Part shown: positions 21,445-33,254 of the stretch, piece after piece | Position numbering within the stretch: the stretch's first letter is position 1 | Layout of the letters: each line of letters begins with the position of its first letter | Position numbers and translations under genes: made by a program | Source of the DNA: Aphrocallistes beatrix | Lineage: Eukaryota > Porifera > Hexactinellida > Sceptrulophora > Aphrocallistidae | Assembly (NCBI GenBank): GCA_963281255.1 | Contig: OY725492.1 | Location: 806,001 to 870,000 of the forward strand | Length of the DNA: 64,000 nt | Reading direction: 5' to 3' | The notes under the pieces: model-generated | The model's database searches: none | Seen by the model: only the letters and a program-made list of their open reading frames with translations | What the model was told of the DNA's origin: nothing

Positions 21445-21901
21445 CAGGCGCGGCGTCACAAGGGTGAAGAGGAGTAGTTGGCTCCCCTGGTTCAAATCCT
21501 GCCAAGATTTCAAGATTATAGGCCTAGGTTTGAGGATGCTTAGTTTATAAATTAAAGTGAGGAGCTTTACAAGATCAAGATATAAGCTGTAATCGACAGA
21601 TTCATGGAGAAAAATCGGAGGATAGTACTTGCATAGGCAAATCACATACACGTATTCTAACTTGTTAATTAATATGATATACAAATTCTTGATTTGGTTG
21701 AATATTGTTATTTCAGGACCGAAGCCACCAGAGTTTAAGTGGTCCGGTTGAACCCAAGTAAACCGTAGCAAATATTTAAAGTTGAATAGAATTCTGCGCC
21801 GTACCGGTGGTTAATTCTCTGTATTTAGAAATGATTGCATGAAAAAACCCCAATAAAAATGGCTGCCCTCCCCTGTTCGATAAACCTGGCGCCGCGGCAT
21901 G
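21445..21901. mobile_element. hAT-like non-autonomous element 1
   Basis: 457 bp between GTTAAAAC (21437-21444) and ATTAAAAC (21902-21909), an 8-bp duplication with one change. Ends CAGGCGCGGCGTC and, inverted, CATGCCGCGGCGCC, alike but for an indel. An 8-bp target duplication and CAGG-type ends suit hAT. The U4 intron has the empty site (GTGTTAAAACTAGC at 53214). No transposase. Confidence 0.6.
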
Positions 21902-21909
21902 ATTAAAAC

Positions 21910-22450
21910 GGGGACGCAGCATTAGATCGAATTCTTTAGTTGTCGATAGATTGAAAATTAACAATTGTCGATAGATCGACTCCATTTCTAAGGAGGTTGT
22001 CGATAGATCGACTCTGTCGCGATCGATTGTTTGTAGTTTTTGAATCGAATTTAATTTAGCTATGTTGTCGATTGATCGACTTCATTTTAAGGCAAGATAT
22101 CTGTAAGAATACAAGGAAAGTATGCACTTTTTGTTTATTGCGAACCTGAAAGCAAAAGTAGCATTTCTTTCTGAAAGGGGGTTTCAAGAGGCATTTCAGA
22201 TGAGGAATGGCAATCAAATGACTGGCCGTTTTAGGATTTTTGGCGTAATGATTTGAGTATCAATCTTTCAGTATAGAAGAATGAGGCATTTTGCCCCAAT
22301 CTTCTTAGAAATCATTTCGATCAATTGACAACCTCCCTAAAATGGAGTCGATCTATCGACAACTTCCTTAGAAATGGAGTCGATCTATAGACAATTGTTA
22401 ATTTTCGATCTATCGACAACTAAAGAATTCGATCTAATGCAGGCGCCCCG
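21910..22450. mobile_element. hAT-like element 2 with GTCGATAGATCGAC motifs
   Basis: Lies between ATTAAAAC (21902-21909) and ATTAAAAC (22451-22458), directly next to element 1. Ends GGGGACGCAGCATTAGATCG and, inverted, GGGGCGCCTGCATTAGATCG. Arms of about 110 bp carry several copies of the palindrome GTCGATAGATCGAC. Confidence 0.65.
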
Positions 22451-22764
22451 ATTAAAACTGGTCTTGTATTTTTCAGGCCTCTAGGTGACATATATGGCCG
22501 CGTATTAAGTAGGCCATGCTCATGTTGGGGCAAACCCTAAATTCAAAGTTTAGAAGTAACAGAAAAGATGGGTCCATAATGATTTAAACTATTCTCTAGA
22601 TAGAAACTATGCTGGTTCGATAGGTTTTGCTTTCCTTTGGATTGAAACTCATATATAGCTAAACTCTTAATAAATACAGGTCACACAACTAAAATAAGCA
22701 ATATCATTTAAGCAATTTCAATTTAATCCGATGATAATGTTATTGTGGATCGTCTCACCGCAAT

Positions 22765-22975
22765 TAAAAATTTAGATGAACTCTCCCCAAATTCGAAGAG
22801 AAGGAAAAATATGGGGATCCCCTCCAAATTTGGAGAACCTCGAGGAATAGATTATGGCGTTGAAATTTGTTTGTCCCCCCCACCCTCAAGTTTATGGAAG
22901 TATTCTATATTTGGAGGAATGTCCAAATTTGGGAGCCCCCACCCCGAAAGGAACCTTTACAAGTAATCCACAAAA
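22765..22975. repeat. C/G-run repeat of the G-A intron
   Basis: CCTCCAAATTTGGAGAACCTCGAGG and GGGAGCCCCCACCCC phrases, the U2 counterpart of 13215-13430. The same motif set, greatly expanded, makes up the arms of the foldback element at 31466-33897. Confidence 0.6.
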
Positions 22976-23199
22976 AATCTTCGAGAATATAGAGATAAGA
23001 ACCGACATAAAATTTTCGGTCGACAGACCGAAGTGCAGCTCAAGGAAGTTTTGAAATGTAAATACGTATCGGAATACATCGTGTAATACTCATTTTAGAG
23101 CATTGTAAGTGTGAAATTTGGTATCTACATATTAAAATATAATAGCTGTTGAGAGCACACTCTTAATTAAATGAAAAGATATTTTTTTCAAAATGTGCG

Positions 23200-23400
23200 A
23201 AAATATGTATATATATCAATACGTTAATAACTCATAGAATATTCACATTATTTATTTAAAGTGTGAAAATCAGATCTTAAATGGTGAGATACCGTACTTT
23301 AGTCGTTGAGATCTCGCTTATATCCCTAAACAAAGATTTTCAGTGGTGGTGTTAAAATATGATTATATACTTGTAAAAACGGGAAGCTATTATAACAAGA
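23200..23400. repeat. Dispersed repeat Z, copy in U2
   Basis: Shares GTTAATAACTCATAGAATATT, TAGTCGTTGAGATCTCGCT and GTGTTAAAATATGATTATA with the other Z copies. The TACGGAC tail is absent. Confidence 0.5.
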
Positions 23401-23456
23401 TGTATCTATGAGGTTCTAATGTATATTAAAAATAATCTGAGATGTATAATTATATA

Positions 23457-23918
23457 CACTGCCTGAACAAAAGTATTCGTACATCCCATAATTCCCCATA
23501 CAAATAGTTATAATACTGATTTATTTAGCGCTTCAAGAATATTTAATTTGTGAGAGATACACTTAATTTAACTTCAAATTCGAATTCTCCACATTCAAAT
23601 TACCCACTTTATAAGTTTTCAACTTAATTACTATTCTTCAAGATTAAGTTTTTCAGTATTTGCTTTCCTATGTCACATGTCGCGAGTGATCACCATTGTA
23701 TATGATGGCATTGGTGGTATGAGGTGGCACAGTTTGAAAATTTTTAACCTTTTGGGAGTGTAAACAAGTTCAAAGATTAAAAAGTGAGTAATTCGAATTC
23801 GAAGTTAAATTAAGCGTATCTCTTACCAATTAAATACCTTGACTCACTAAATAAATCAGTATTATAACTATTTGTATGGGGAATAATGGGGTGTACGAAT
23901 ACTTTTGTTCAGGCAGTG
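23457..23918. mobile_element. CACTGCCTG MITE, copy 2
   Basis: 462 bp with TA on both sides, same ends as the copy at 6725-7199. U1 (13455) and U4 (53560) show the uninterrupted site. A third, left-end-only fragment follows the (TA)n at 27407-27500. Confidence 0.9.
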
Positions 23919-24019
23919 TATATACAGCTGCATCTATACAAAAATACAAATTTATCCAAAATTAAATTTAAAATTTTATATTTATAGAATTTACATATTC
24001 AATTCTGCATAAATCTTAC

Positions 24020-24319
24020 TTGCTTCGTGAGTGCGTGCACAATTTGGAGAACTAAATTCACTGAATCCAACTCCGTTTTCAACCCGAATTATTACACAAT
24101 AATAAACATTTGGTAGAAGTCCAGTCAGAATTACAGACATCGTGTCAATAGTTAGATTCAAATATCTTTCAGTTGTATCCAACTCAAATCCATTATATCT
24201 AACTTGGTAGCTTGTTAAAACTCCATTTTGATCTATCAATTCAGGAGCATTCCATTCTGCCTGTATCGCAGTGCTGTTTAAACTATATACTGTGAAGTTA
24301 ACTGGAGGAGTTGATGGAA
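24020..24319 (-). CDS. FN3 exon, U2 slot A
   Basis: Complete domain exon: V-N-F-T-V-Y-S-L-N, N-G-F-E-L-D-T-T-E-R-Y-L-N-L-T-I-D. G83 of the usual N-G-A-G is followed by V (N-G-V-G). Followed on its right by the 207-bp A-B intron. Confidence 0.92.
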
Positions 24320-24526
24320 CTAGAAATAGATGGAAGAACTAATAGTAGACTCTAATTTAGAATATTTCATCAATCAAAAGTATAAAGAATGCAAAGATAT
24401 TCAAAAAATGCCTCATTGAGTGGTTTTATAACCAATCGAAAATTATAATAGGTGTTAATATATTATATACAGCATCATGTTTAATATTTTGACATGTATA
24501 TATAATTAATTACGCATAAATCTTAC

Positions 24527-24826
24527 TTGCTTCGAGAGTACGCGCACAATTTGGAGAACTAAATTCACTGAATCCTGCTCCGTTTCTAACGCGAACCAAT
24601 ACACAGTAATAAACATTCGGTAGAAGTCCAGTCAGAATTACAGACATCGTGTTAATACTTAGATTCAGAACTCTTTCAGTTGTATCCAACACTGATCCAT
24701 TATATTTAACTTGGTAACTTGTTAAAACTCCATTTTGATCTATCAATTCAGGAGCATTCCATTCTGCCTGTATCGCAGTGCTGTTTAAGGGAAATACTGT
24801 GATGTTAACTGGAGGAGTTGAAGGGA
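24527..24826 (-). CDS. FN3 exon, U2 slot B
   Basis: Complete domain exon: V-F-P-L-N-S-T, S-V-L-D-T-T-E-R-V-L, V-L-V-R-V-R-N-G-A-G (E81 or G81 replaced by R), A-R-T-L-E-A. The plus-strand end TTCGAGAGTACGCGC is shared with the chimeric exon of U3. Confidence 0.92.
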
Positions 24827-25458
24827 CTAGAAAGAGATGTATGTAGGTGAATATAGTTCATTAATACACTCTAAATAATAGTGTGGTTAAAAGTATAATT
24901 CAATTGAAGATTGTGTTTTTGTATCAATTTATGGTCCCTTTATCCATTCATATATTTTTTTAGTATTGGATTTCAGATTCATAAACTACAAACCCGAATT
25001 GCTAATTTTTGAAATTTTTAACACAAATACTTATTCTCATGTAGAAAATTATCAACCTCTGCCACTTAATGTCACTAATCGCCATCATATTTAATGGCCG
25101 TGACGGGACAAGTAGCATCAGGTATCAGGGGTAGATATTTATAATAATTTTATTAGTTAGTAATTGAGTTGAGGATCTCAATTATGAATAATTAGAATGT
25201 GTGGATTACGAATCTGAAATCAAAAATAGAATAATTCTTACTTTTTGAGTACATACTAGTAACAATTTATGAATTGTCCGATTTGAATACTATAGTATGG
25301 GGGTTTCGTGGTGGTCGAATACCTTTGTCCGAGTACTGTACATGTTTTGATGCATCCATACTGGGGCTGCACCAAAATGAATATCGAGAAAATAACATAC
25401 ATACAAATTGATTAGAATGAGCTATTATGTTATCTTAGCAAGTATGGCTAAATTTTAC
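24827..25458 (-). other. B-H intron of U2
   Basis: First 120 bp are the slot B flank. From about 24970 to 25340 two arms (TTTCAGATTCATAAAC and ...ACGAATCTGAAAT; GTGACGGGACAAGTAGC in between) form a loose inverted repeat, probably an old MITE of about 370 bp. No gene seen. Confidence 0.5.
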
Positions 25459-25758
25459 CTGCTTCGTGAGTGCGTATACAATTTGGAGAACTAAATTCAC
25501 TCAATCCTGCTCCGTTTTCAACACGAATCATTACACAGTAATACTCATTTGGTAGAAGTCCAGTCAGAATTACAGACACCGTGTTAATACTTAGATTCAA
25601 ATATCTTTCAGCTGTATCCAACTCGGAACCATTATATCTGACTTGGTAACTTGTTAAAACTCCATTTTGATCTATCAATTCAGGAGCATTCCATTCTACC
25701 TGTATCGCAGTGCTGTTTAAAGAATATACTGTGATGTTAACTGGAGGAGTTGAAGGAA
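25459..25758 (-). CDS. FN3 exon, U2 slot H position, K-derived
   Basis: Complete domain exon. Its donor-side flank (TATGGCTAAAT) is slot H, but the exon and about 550 bp of the intron on its right match U2-K (27765-28425): GCGTATACAATT, TCAAATATCTTTCAG and CCAACTCGGA are shared only by these two. Residues: A-I-Q-V-E-W, L-D-T-A-E-R-Y-L, N-T-V-S-V-I, P-N-E-Y-Y. Donor G|GTAAAA, as in K. Confidence 0.9.
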
Positions 25759-26312
25759 CTAGAAAGAGATGTGTGTAGGTGAATGTAATTAATTAATACA
25801 CTCGCAATGTAAGCTTAGTTTATTATTAGTTGGAAGCTTATTTCAGTTCCCTCCGCCCGCATCAATATTTAGCTGCTGCGTACGTATAATGTCATTATTG
25901 TCATTATTGCAATCAGAATCCCATTATATTTCAGGTGCGAAGGAATTTACAGATATCCCTCGCGTTCGCGGGGTTTACGTTCCTGAGAATTGCCGCGAAT
26001 GGCAAAATCGCGAACGGCAAGACGTTAGTTCAATGAGAATAGTGGGAATACGTTCCTAGATTATAAAAACGACGCTAGATACAGTTTGCTAAATACGTTA
26101 TTGATTCAATAGGTGAGCTGTAATATTGATACAAACACTGGCACAAGTGAAATGGTAGTACAAGTACTTGTAATAAATGAAGTGATAAATAAAAGATATA
26201 GATCCCCAAGTCGCAAACTATTTAGGTAATTACCATACCTAAATAGTAAAGTCTAGCTTTTAATACTAAACTATAAATATGTAGATACGTATAAGGTTAT
26301 GGACTTGTGGTA
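25759..26312. repeat. Intron tract duplicated from slot K
   Basis: Near-identical to 28065-28425 apart from about 200 bp present only here. Contains the left part of a CAGATATCCCTCG-ended MITE (from 25950) whose right end is missing: the match stops at 26312 and slot H intron resumes at once. Confidence 0.8.
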
Positions 26313-27347
26313 CACTTTAATTTTAGATATTAATATTAATAGTAGGAATCATTAACATAGAATATTTCATCAATCATGAGCTTAATATGGGCTCCTTTAA
26401 TATGTGGTATAATGGTATTTTAATTAAATATGAAATCAGATGAAACTAACTTAGTTATATTTTAACAACGAAGAAGTCAAATGGGGCAATGTCGCATTGA
26501 GCTAGGATATATGAGCAACTTAATACACGGCTGTCTATGTCACCGAAAGAACCAAATAAATACACCGTTTATGATTTGTCCTGAAATTTTGCCTCTTATA
26601 CCAGTAAACATAACTTTGTTTCGTATTCGAGGATATTGATTTCATTGGAATTAATTTTACAGCTCTTTGTCAACGGTTAAACAGTTTAGGCGCCATTGAC
26701 TTTAAAAATTGCTCCAATGAAATAAGCGCCCATGAATAAACTCAACAAATTGTTTCTATAAGAGACACTGTTTCCTCCAGAAACTAATTTGTAAAATGGT
26801 CTTCTATTGCTTCTATTGTAGCCCATGGTTAGTGTAACAGATTTCAAATGATGTTATTATCAATTTTGATATTTAAAAAATAATTGTTATATAAATACTA
26901 TACAGGGTGACTCAAAAGTTCTGCAACAAGCAATTTACTTTCGTGATTTGATAAGATCACTTGGTTTTATTTCAAATTAGTCTGCATAAATGAAATCTAG
27001 CACTCTTCGAGCATAGAAATGAGTTCGACTCTCATATAGGAGAGATTTCGTATAAAATTTTAAGTAATTACATATTAATGACTCCACAATTTGTGTCAAA
27101 TTTCAAGATTACTATTTTCATGATCAAATATTAATTAAATTTATCACTTCTTAATTCTGTAATAGATTCATAATACTAAATTATACCATTACTTTTGATT
27201 TGTACAGCGGTAATCTTCCATAAGAACAAGTATTTTAAAAGAATAGTCATAAAATGCACCTTGGATCTGAGATTTTTCTATCAATTTAAAAAATATTTTT
27301 ACAAGACAACGAAATATTAGATCCATCATCCTTACTATTAAAACTCG

Positions 27348-27350
<3 letters not shown>
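26313..27350 (-). other. H-K intron of U2
   Basis: 26313-26900 is slot H intron, paralogous to 58350-58800. From 26905 a CAGGGTGACTCAAAAGTTCT end starts a partial copy of the element at 1926-4927, lasting to about 27080. No gene seen. Confidence 0.6.

Positions 27351-27406
<56 letters not shown>
27351..27406. repeat. (TA)n microsatellite
   Basis: About 27 TA units, preceded by the family X terminal motif (CCTTACTATTAAAACTCGAT at 27329) and followed by a CACTGCC MITE end at 27407. Confidence 0.95.
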
Positions 27407-27409
<3 letters not shown>

Positions 27410-27764
27410 TGCCTAAACAAAAGTATTCTCCATAATTCCCCATACAAATAGTTATACTACTGATTTATTTAGCGTTTCAAGAATATTTAATTTGTGAGAT
27501 CTTTCGTTTAAATCCCGCCCTCCCATGAGGAGGTACTACAACGGCGAAATGTACCTTTGACGCCAATCCATGCATATTATTGAAATATATTGGCTGGAAG
27601 ATAGTAAACCCAGAATTACCCCACTAAAAGGTTCTATAATAAATCAAAAAATGCAGGGACATGTGTTAATATATGTATAAATAGAAAGCGATATTTTCAA
27701 TAATTCAATCAGTTATGTTTTAAACTTTTGATATGCATATATATTATATATGCATAAACTATAC

Positions 27765-28064
27765 CTGCTTCATGAGTGCGTATACAATTCGGAGAACTAA
27801 ATTCACTCAATCCTGCTCCGTTTTCAACAAGAATCATCACACAGTAATACACATTTGGTAGAAGTCCAGTCAGAATTACAGACATCGTGTTAATACTTAA
27901 ATTCAAATATCTTTCAGTTGTATCCAACTCGGATCCATTATATCTAACTCGGTAACTTGTTAAAACTCCATTTTGATCTATCAATTCAGGAGCATTCCAT
28001 TCTGCCTGTATCGCAGTGCTGTTTAAAGAATATACTGTGATGTTAACTGGAGGAGTTGAAGGAA
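27765..28064 (-). CDS. FN3 exon, U2 slot K
   Basis: Complete domain exon: V-N-I-T-V-Y-S-L-N, S-Y-R-V-R-Y, N-G-S-E-L-D-T-T-E-R-Y-L, M-I-L-V-E-N-G-A-G (R79 to L). Donor G|GTATAG. Four sequons intact. The left flank GATATTTTCAATAATTC is slot K. Confidence 0.92.
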
Positions 28065-28253
28065 CTAGAAAGAGATGTGTGTAGGTGAATGTAATTAATT
28101 AATACACTCGCAATGTAAGCTTAGTTTATTATTAGTTGGAAGCTTATTTCAGTTCCCCCGCCCGCATCAATATTTAGCTGCTGCATACGTATAATGTCAT
28201 TATTGTCATTATTGCAATCAGAATCCCATTATATTTCAGGTGCAAAGGAATTT

Positions 28254-28559
28254 ACAGATATCCCTCAACGGCACAAGTGAAATGGTAGTACAAGTAATAA
28301 ATGAAGTGATAAATAAAAGATATAGATCCCCAAGTCGCAAACCTAAGTACCATACCTAAATAGTAAAGTCTAGCTTTTAGCACTAAACCTATAAATATCT
28401 AGATACGTATAAGGTTATGGACGTATGGTAGCCCATGAAACTATTGAAGAGAGTAACGAAAACCGAGAATAGTCGAGGGAACGAGTCGGGAATAGAAAAA
28501 ATTTTCCGTAAATAGTCGAAACCGCGAATGGCAAACTCGCGAACGGCGAGGGCTGCCTG
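28254..28559. mobile_element. CAG-ended MITE, 306 bp
   Basis: TA on both sides; left CAGATATCCCTC, right (inverted) CAGGCAGCCCTCGCCGTTCG. The copy in the H-slot tract (from 25950) keeps a longer left interior with CGCGTTCGCGGGG, so this copy has lost about 200 bp. Ends and TA target suit a pogo-like MITE. Confidence 0.65.
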
Positions 28560-29021
28560 TATCACAATTGATTGAGTTAGATAATCAATATACTAGTAAT
28601 AGTTGTAAACTAGCATTACGATAAATTTTAATGTTTTTTGATACTTCAAAACATTAATTAAGTGTTCAAGGCTAATTATACATCAAATTAACAGTTTTGA
28701 TTACCTTATGATAGGAAATTAACGCTCCATCAAATTTACGCGAATTTTTCAAATCAGTATTAGAAAAATTTCAACACCAATTAACGTTAATTTCATGGAG
28801 CCATAGCCCTCTGTATATAAGGTCTGCCAAATAGATCTCAAAAATGGACCAGGGATGTGGTCGAAGGTGGTTGAACTAATACATGATCTGCCACGCAGAA
28901 TAGAGCTTCGGAAAAGACTACTTCATATAGAGTCAATATAATTTCCACGTATAGATTCAACGGTATACGAGATATTAATCCATTAATGACCTGGGGTCCA
29001 TTCTGTTTATAACTTGGACCC

Positions 29022-29285
29022 CACAACGTGTAATTGCACGTGTAATTACACATGTAATTACACGTGTAATTACACATGTAATTACACATGTGATTACACA
29101 TGTGATTACACATGTAATTACACATGTAATTACACATGTGATTACATGTGTAATTACACGTGTAATTACACATGTAATTACACATGTAATTACACATGTG
29201 ATTACACATGTAATTACACGTGTGATTACACATGTGATTACACATGTAATTACACATGTAATTACACGTGTAATTACACGTAATT
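29022..29285. repeat. 12-bp palindromic satellite
   Basis: About 22 copies of a 12-bp unit GTAATTACACAT with variants CACG and GATT. The unit is self-complementary (TGTAATTACA), so the array reads alike on both strands and gives false open frames of Cys-Asn-Tyr-Thr. Confidence 0.95.
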
Positions 29286-29697
29286 CCGAATATTTAATTT
29301 CCGCAACTGTATGATAAATTATTTATTTATTTATGTATACAATATATCGTACATAAAGTGAATAGATCTCAAAAATATGCTGGAAACTAGTTTCAACGGT
29401 TGATCTAGGGTTTTACGGGTGCTACTTATGCATATCGCCTTTTCGAAACTGTATGATAAATTCACATATTGAAAAGTCCAAAGAACATGCAAAAATAAAC
29501 CTTCCCGAATGCAAAAATAAACCTTTGTCGTTATCTTCGACGGAATTTCTATGGGTCCATCGAAAGAATTGCCCGAATACCTTAAGCTTAACGTAGTTGC
29601 CATTAGTCAAGATCATACATCTCAACCTGATGATAAAAGCGGGACGCATCAGAAAGGTATTATACACGGAATCCCCAAAAACGGAAGTTTTTTGGCT

Positions 29698-29993
29698 ATA
29701 ACTCAACCAATTTAGGTGATAGAAGGCTGAAATTATAATTCAATGTGTATATTAATATATCTCAAAAATGCTACAACAATCGTCAAAAATGATGACGCAT
29801 CACTCTGTTGTGACGTCATCATTCTGCATCAAAAATTGACAAATTTTGTGATTTTTCGAGTGATATCGATTATAACAGTAAGAGAGACGTATTTAGAGAT
29901 ATCATCTCCCATATAGTTAATCAATGTGACCCCATGCGCCTGTGACGGACAAAGTATCCGCTAGCCGCACAGCGCAAGCAAGCGAAGCGAGCT
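29698..29993 (-). mobile_element. Family X element, minus orientation, partial
   Basis: Body phrases ATGATGACGCATCACTCTGT and TTTTTCGAGTGATATCGATT, ending in the GC module at 29933-29993 (CCGCACAGCGCAAGCAAGCG). Confidence 0.65.
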
Positions 29994-30054
29994 TTTTATT
30001 AAATAATGAGATAATATATAATGAAATACCGACCGCCCGCATCCCTACCATAGG

Positions 30055-30190
30055 CGTCGTAACCCACCCGGTTACCCGGCAATGGCCGGGCGGCCCAGAG
30101 GGAATGCCGGGTAGTACCCGGTCTCCCGGGTGCTACCCGGTAAATGACCGGGTACTACCCGGTCTAATGCCGGGTGCTACCCGGTGAAAA
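30055..30190. repeat. CCCGG-rich tandem motif island
   Basis: Repeats of TACCCGGT and ACCGGGTA, in both orientations, so neighbouring units can pair. Strongly GC-rich against its surroundings. Function unknown. Confidence 0.7.
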
Positions 30191-31123
30191 GCTTAGTGCT
30201 ATTATGTACTAGTAATTGGCTGTTACTAATTCCTCATGTAGATCAAGGGTTCACGGCCCATTTGGCTGACGGTAACGCTGGATCAGCTGAAGATACGGCC
30301 CGATTAACTGACTGAACGGCCCTGGATTATTGTGGCCGGGCAGTCCAAGGGTAGGAAATAAAGTTTACGACGCCTATGATCCCTACTGAAGGTCTTTTTT
30401 TGAAAAATGATCTTCTTTGACATTTTTCGCTCATTATCTCAGTAACATTAAAAATTGCTAGTAGTCCATTCAATCCATTGTTTGAGTTGGAACAAACTGC
30501 AACAGATTTTATTTCAGTGATAAATGAACGAGCGAAGGTACTTAAGTAACATACTAAAAATCCCATCGGTATAACATCCCTAAATGTCACTTTGCCATAT
30601 TCTGACACATTTTAAGATGTTTAATGAATAGAACTTCTATAGTTTAAAACTATTTGTATGATGATATTCGAAATCAACGTAAAGTTCCCTTCGTTATATT
30701 ATTAATAAGTGGTCACATGACTGCTATACTTTGAAATATTTTTCTCTCGCATTGTAGGAATGTGTTAGGAGTTCAACAACATTCCATTCTCAAATTTTGT
30801 CTAAACTCTATCGAGTGACCCCTTGTTCGATTCCGAACAGCTAGCTGGGTATAGTTATCCATATATCGACCCTCTAAAGTGTCCTTTAACATGATTTTCA
30901 AGATTACATATCTCATAGCTATTGACTTTGGGAGTATCCGGATATGCTAAGTGATTTTGTTGCAATTTTTACTTCATCCTACCTAGCGATTCATATCCAG
31001 TCAACCTGTGGTTTAAGTTGGGACAAATTGCAATAGAATTTATTCGAAAATGTATACGAGAAAAGCTACTAAATGACATAGTAAAATTCAAAAAATCCCA
31101 TTGATATAACATTCCGAAAGAAA
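30191..31123 (-). other. Unassigned part of the U2 K-L intron
   Basis: Two segments with GTTTGAGTTGGAACAAACTGC-like wording at 30480 and 31010 suggest a diverged repeat; ATCGAGTG and CCTCTAAAGTGTCCTTTAAC near 30820-30890 resemble 6060-6110. No gene was recognised. Confidence 0.4.
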
Positions 31124-32300
31124 TCCTTACTATTAAAACTCGATTAATGTGTTTATATATATATATATATGTAACGAATTGATTGAAGAAACTGCAAAGC
31201 ACAGAAAGCTGATTTTTGGCATGTGGGAGTCTTTTGGCTATGGCTCCGGTAAGTTCTGAGCTCGGACGAAAATGTCGACTCATCATGGAATTATGACGTC
31301 ATTGTCACCTTTTTTATAATTATAAATTTCAGTTTTTCGACCATAACTCAGCCATTTTAGGTGATAGAAGGCTGAAATTTTAATAGAATGTGTATATTAA
31401 TATACTTCACATATATAACTATCATCAAAAAATGATGACTTATCACTCTGTTATGACGTCATCATTGTAGGGTTTCAGTTGGGGGGGCCCCCCCATATTT
31501 GGGGGGGACCCCCCCATTTCTATCAAATTTTGGATCCCATTTTGGGGGGCCCCTTCAAATTGGGGGGTACCCCCCCAATTTTTATTATTATTATCCTCGA
31601 TTTGGGGGAGCCCCCCCAAATTTGGGGGGTACCCCCCAATTGTTTCTATTTTAGCAGTCTATATGGGGGGTCCCCTCCAGAATTGGGGGGGACCCCCCAA
31701 ATTAACATTTAGATTTCTGCCTAGGGGTACCCCCCCAAATTTGGGGGGCCCCCTCCGATTTTATCATTAGTCATATTTTAATTTGGGGGGGGGTCCCCCC
31801 ATTTGTATTAATGTAGCGATTTCAAGCTCTAGTTATTTCTGGAAACAAGCATTAAACATCGTTAATCTTTAAGATTCTGTATTATTTCGTTATTTTTTTA
31901 AATTTATCTTTGAGTGTGTCTGGGCGTGTCTGTGTCTTCTATTATAATAATAGAACATTGAAACCCTATTGATTACGTGTTATTTTTCAAGAATGTAAGC
32001 AGTGTGATTCAACTTTGATTAATATTTAAATATTCTGAATTCGAATTCCGCAGTTTAGATTACATCCTAGGTTGTTTTTACTGGGCCGATATTTATTGTT
32101 TAGACGAAGTATTGTGTAATACCAAAATAATCGAAGAGGCTTGCTCTCAACGGCTAGTTAGGGTAATCGAGTACGCTCAAAAATCAAATTTAATAAAATA
32201 ATCCCTTTGGATTATTTACAAGTTACAACAATTAGTGTGCTTTTGTTAACTAATAAAATACTAACACACACTGCTACGAGTGCTACAGATGATACATAGC

Positions 32301-32360
32301 AGGGGTGCTCAAACTTTTAAATCTACGGGCCACTTTAAAAATTAGGCTCCGCCTTACGGG
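32301..32360 (+). repeat. hAT-type terminal sequence
   Basis: CAGGGGTGCTCAAACTTTT followed by GGGCCAC motifs, as in many hAT elements. No matching opposite end was found, so this is a fragment. Confidence 0.55.
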
Positions 32361-32888
32361 CCACAAATCATAGATCGCCTGTGGCTTTAGTTTAATCAAT
32401 TTTCAAGCTATACTATTTGACCTCATATTGCATTAACAATGGATTCTACTTGTAAATTCAGGTTATTGACTTAAATTATAATCTTTTGAATGGATTCGAA
32501 TCATTTGATGTCTCTTTTGAACTCAGCTTGTTTTCTAGCAAGTGGGCAATAGTACTAAACTTAGATTTGAGGTATGCTATGTACTGTTCATAGTAGAATA
32601 ACATTGCAGAAAAATATACCTAAACTACGAAATTTAGCTAATGAGAGTGATAATGTTGCTTGGGTTTAACTAAACTAGAACTCGCCATTTCAATTTAGGT
32701 TCTGCCTCCTACGTTATACTTGTGAAGCTCTAACAATTGATAGAATTCGTAAATGCAAACTATCGTTAGCAAATATGTATTCATACTAGGAACATTGATG
32801 CATTTGTAGAGTATCTATAATTATTTCTATATGGTGTTTAGAAAAAATAATTATTATCTGACGATTGAAGCACGTCAATCTACTGTAT

Positions 32889-33235
32889 ACAAGCACGCTT
32901 CGCTTGCTTGCGCTGCGCGGCTTGCGGACACTGCGTGTCCGCAGATTTACCCAGTGGGTGCTTGGGAATATACGTCGCTTTCTTGTTTTATACTAAGTAC
33001 GCTGGATTATCATTTGTCTACGGTTACATTAATGAAATCAGAACTGTAGCATAAATTTTATTTCTTGATAAATATAATTTACTTCGTATTAAGTCAACTA
33101 ATCCCGAATGTAAGCCCAATTTGAATACACGAAGTTCACATTACTAAAGATTATTATACTTAAATAATCAATTCCAGTCCATGAGTCCAAAAAAGTGCAC
33201 AATCTCAGTTTTTTGGTATTCTCAATGTTTTCTCG
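32889..33235 (+). mobile_element. GC module and Y-like body
   Basis: Module 32889-32968 and following text nearly repeat 18258-18550 (CAGATTTACCCAGTGGG, GTCTACGGTTACATT, CAATTCCAGTCCATG). The latter is the loop of the foldback at 17920-19035. Confidence 0.65.
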
Positions 33236-33254
33236 TTATAACACCACCTTGATC

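Noticed and set aside
21440-21510. Possible tRNA or SINE, because GGTTCAAATCC resembles a B box
   Set aside because: No A box at the right spacing and no cloverleaf; the segment lies inside a hAT-like insertion.
28838-29314. Open frames on both strands encoding Cys-Asn-Tyr-Thr or Val-Ile-Thr repeats
   Set aside because: They are the translation of a 12-bp palindromic satellite; no start context, splice sites or non-repeat domain.
29331-29706. Two overlapping minus-strand open frames of 90 and 94 codons
   Set aside because: They overlap each other in different frames and match no family I recognise; no splice signals tie them to the FN3 gene.
31479-31712. Gly-Gly-Pro-Pro-rich open frames here and at 33523-33930
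   Set aside because: Produced by the G-run/C-run arms of the foldback element; the same type appears on both strands.
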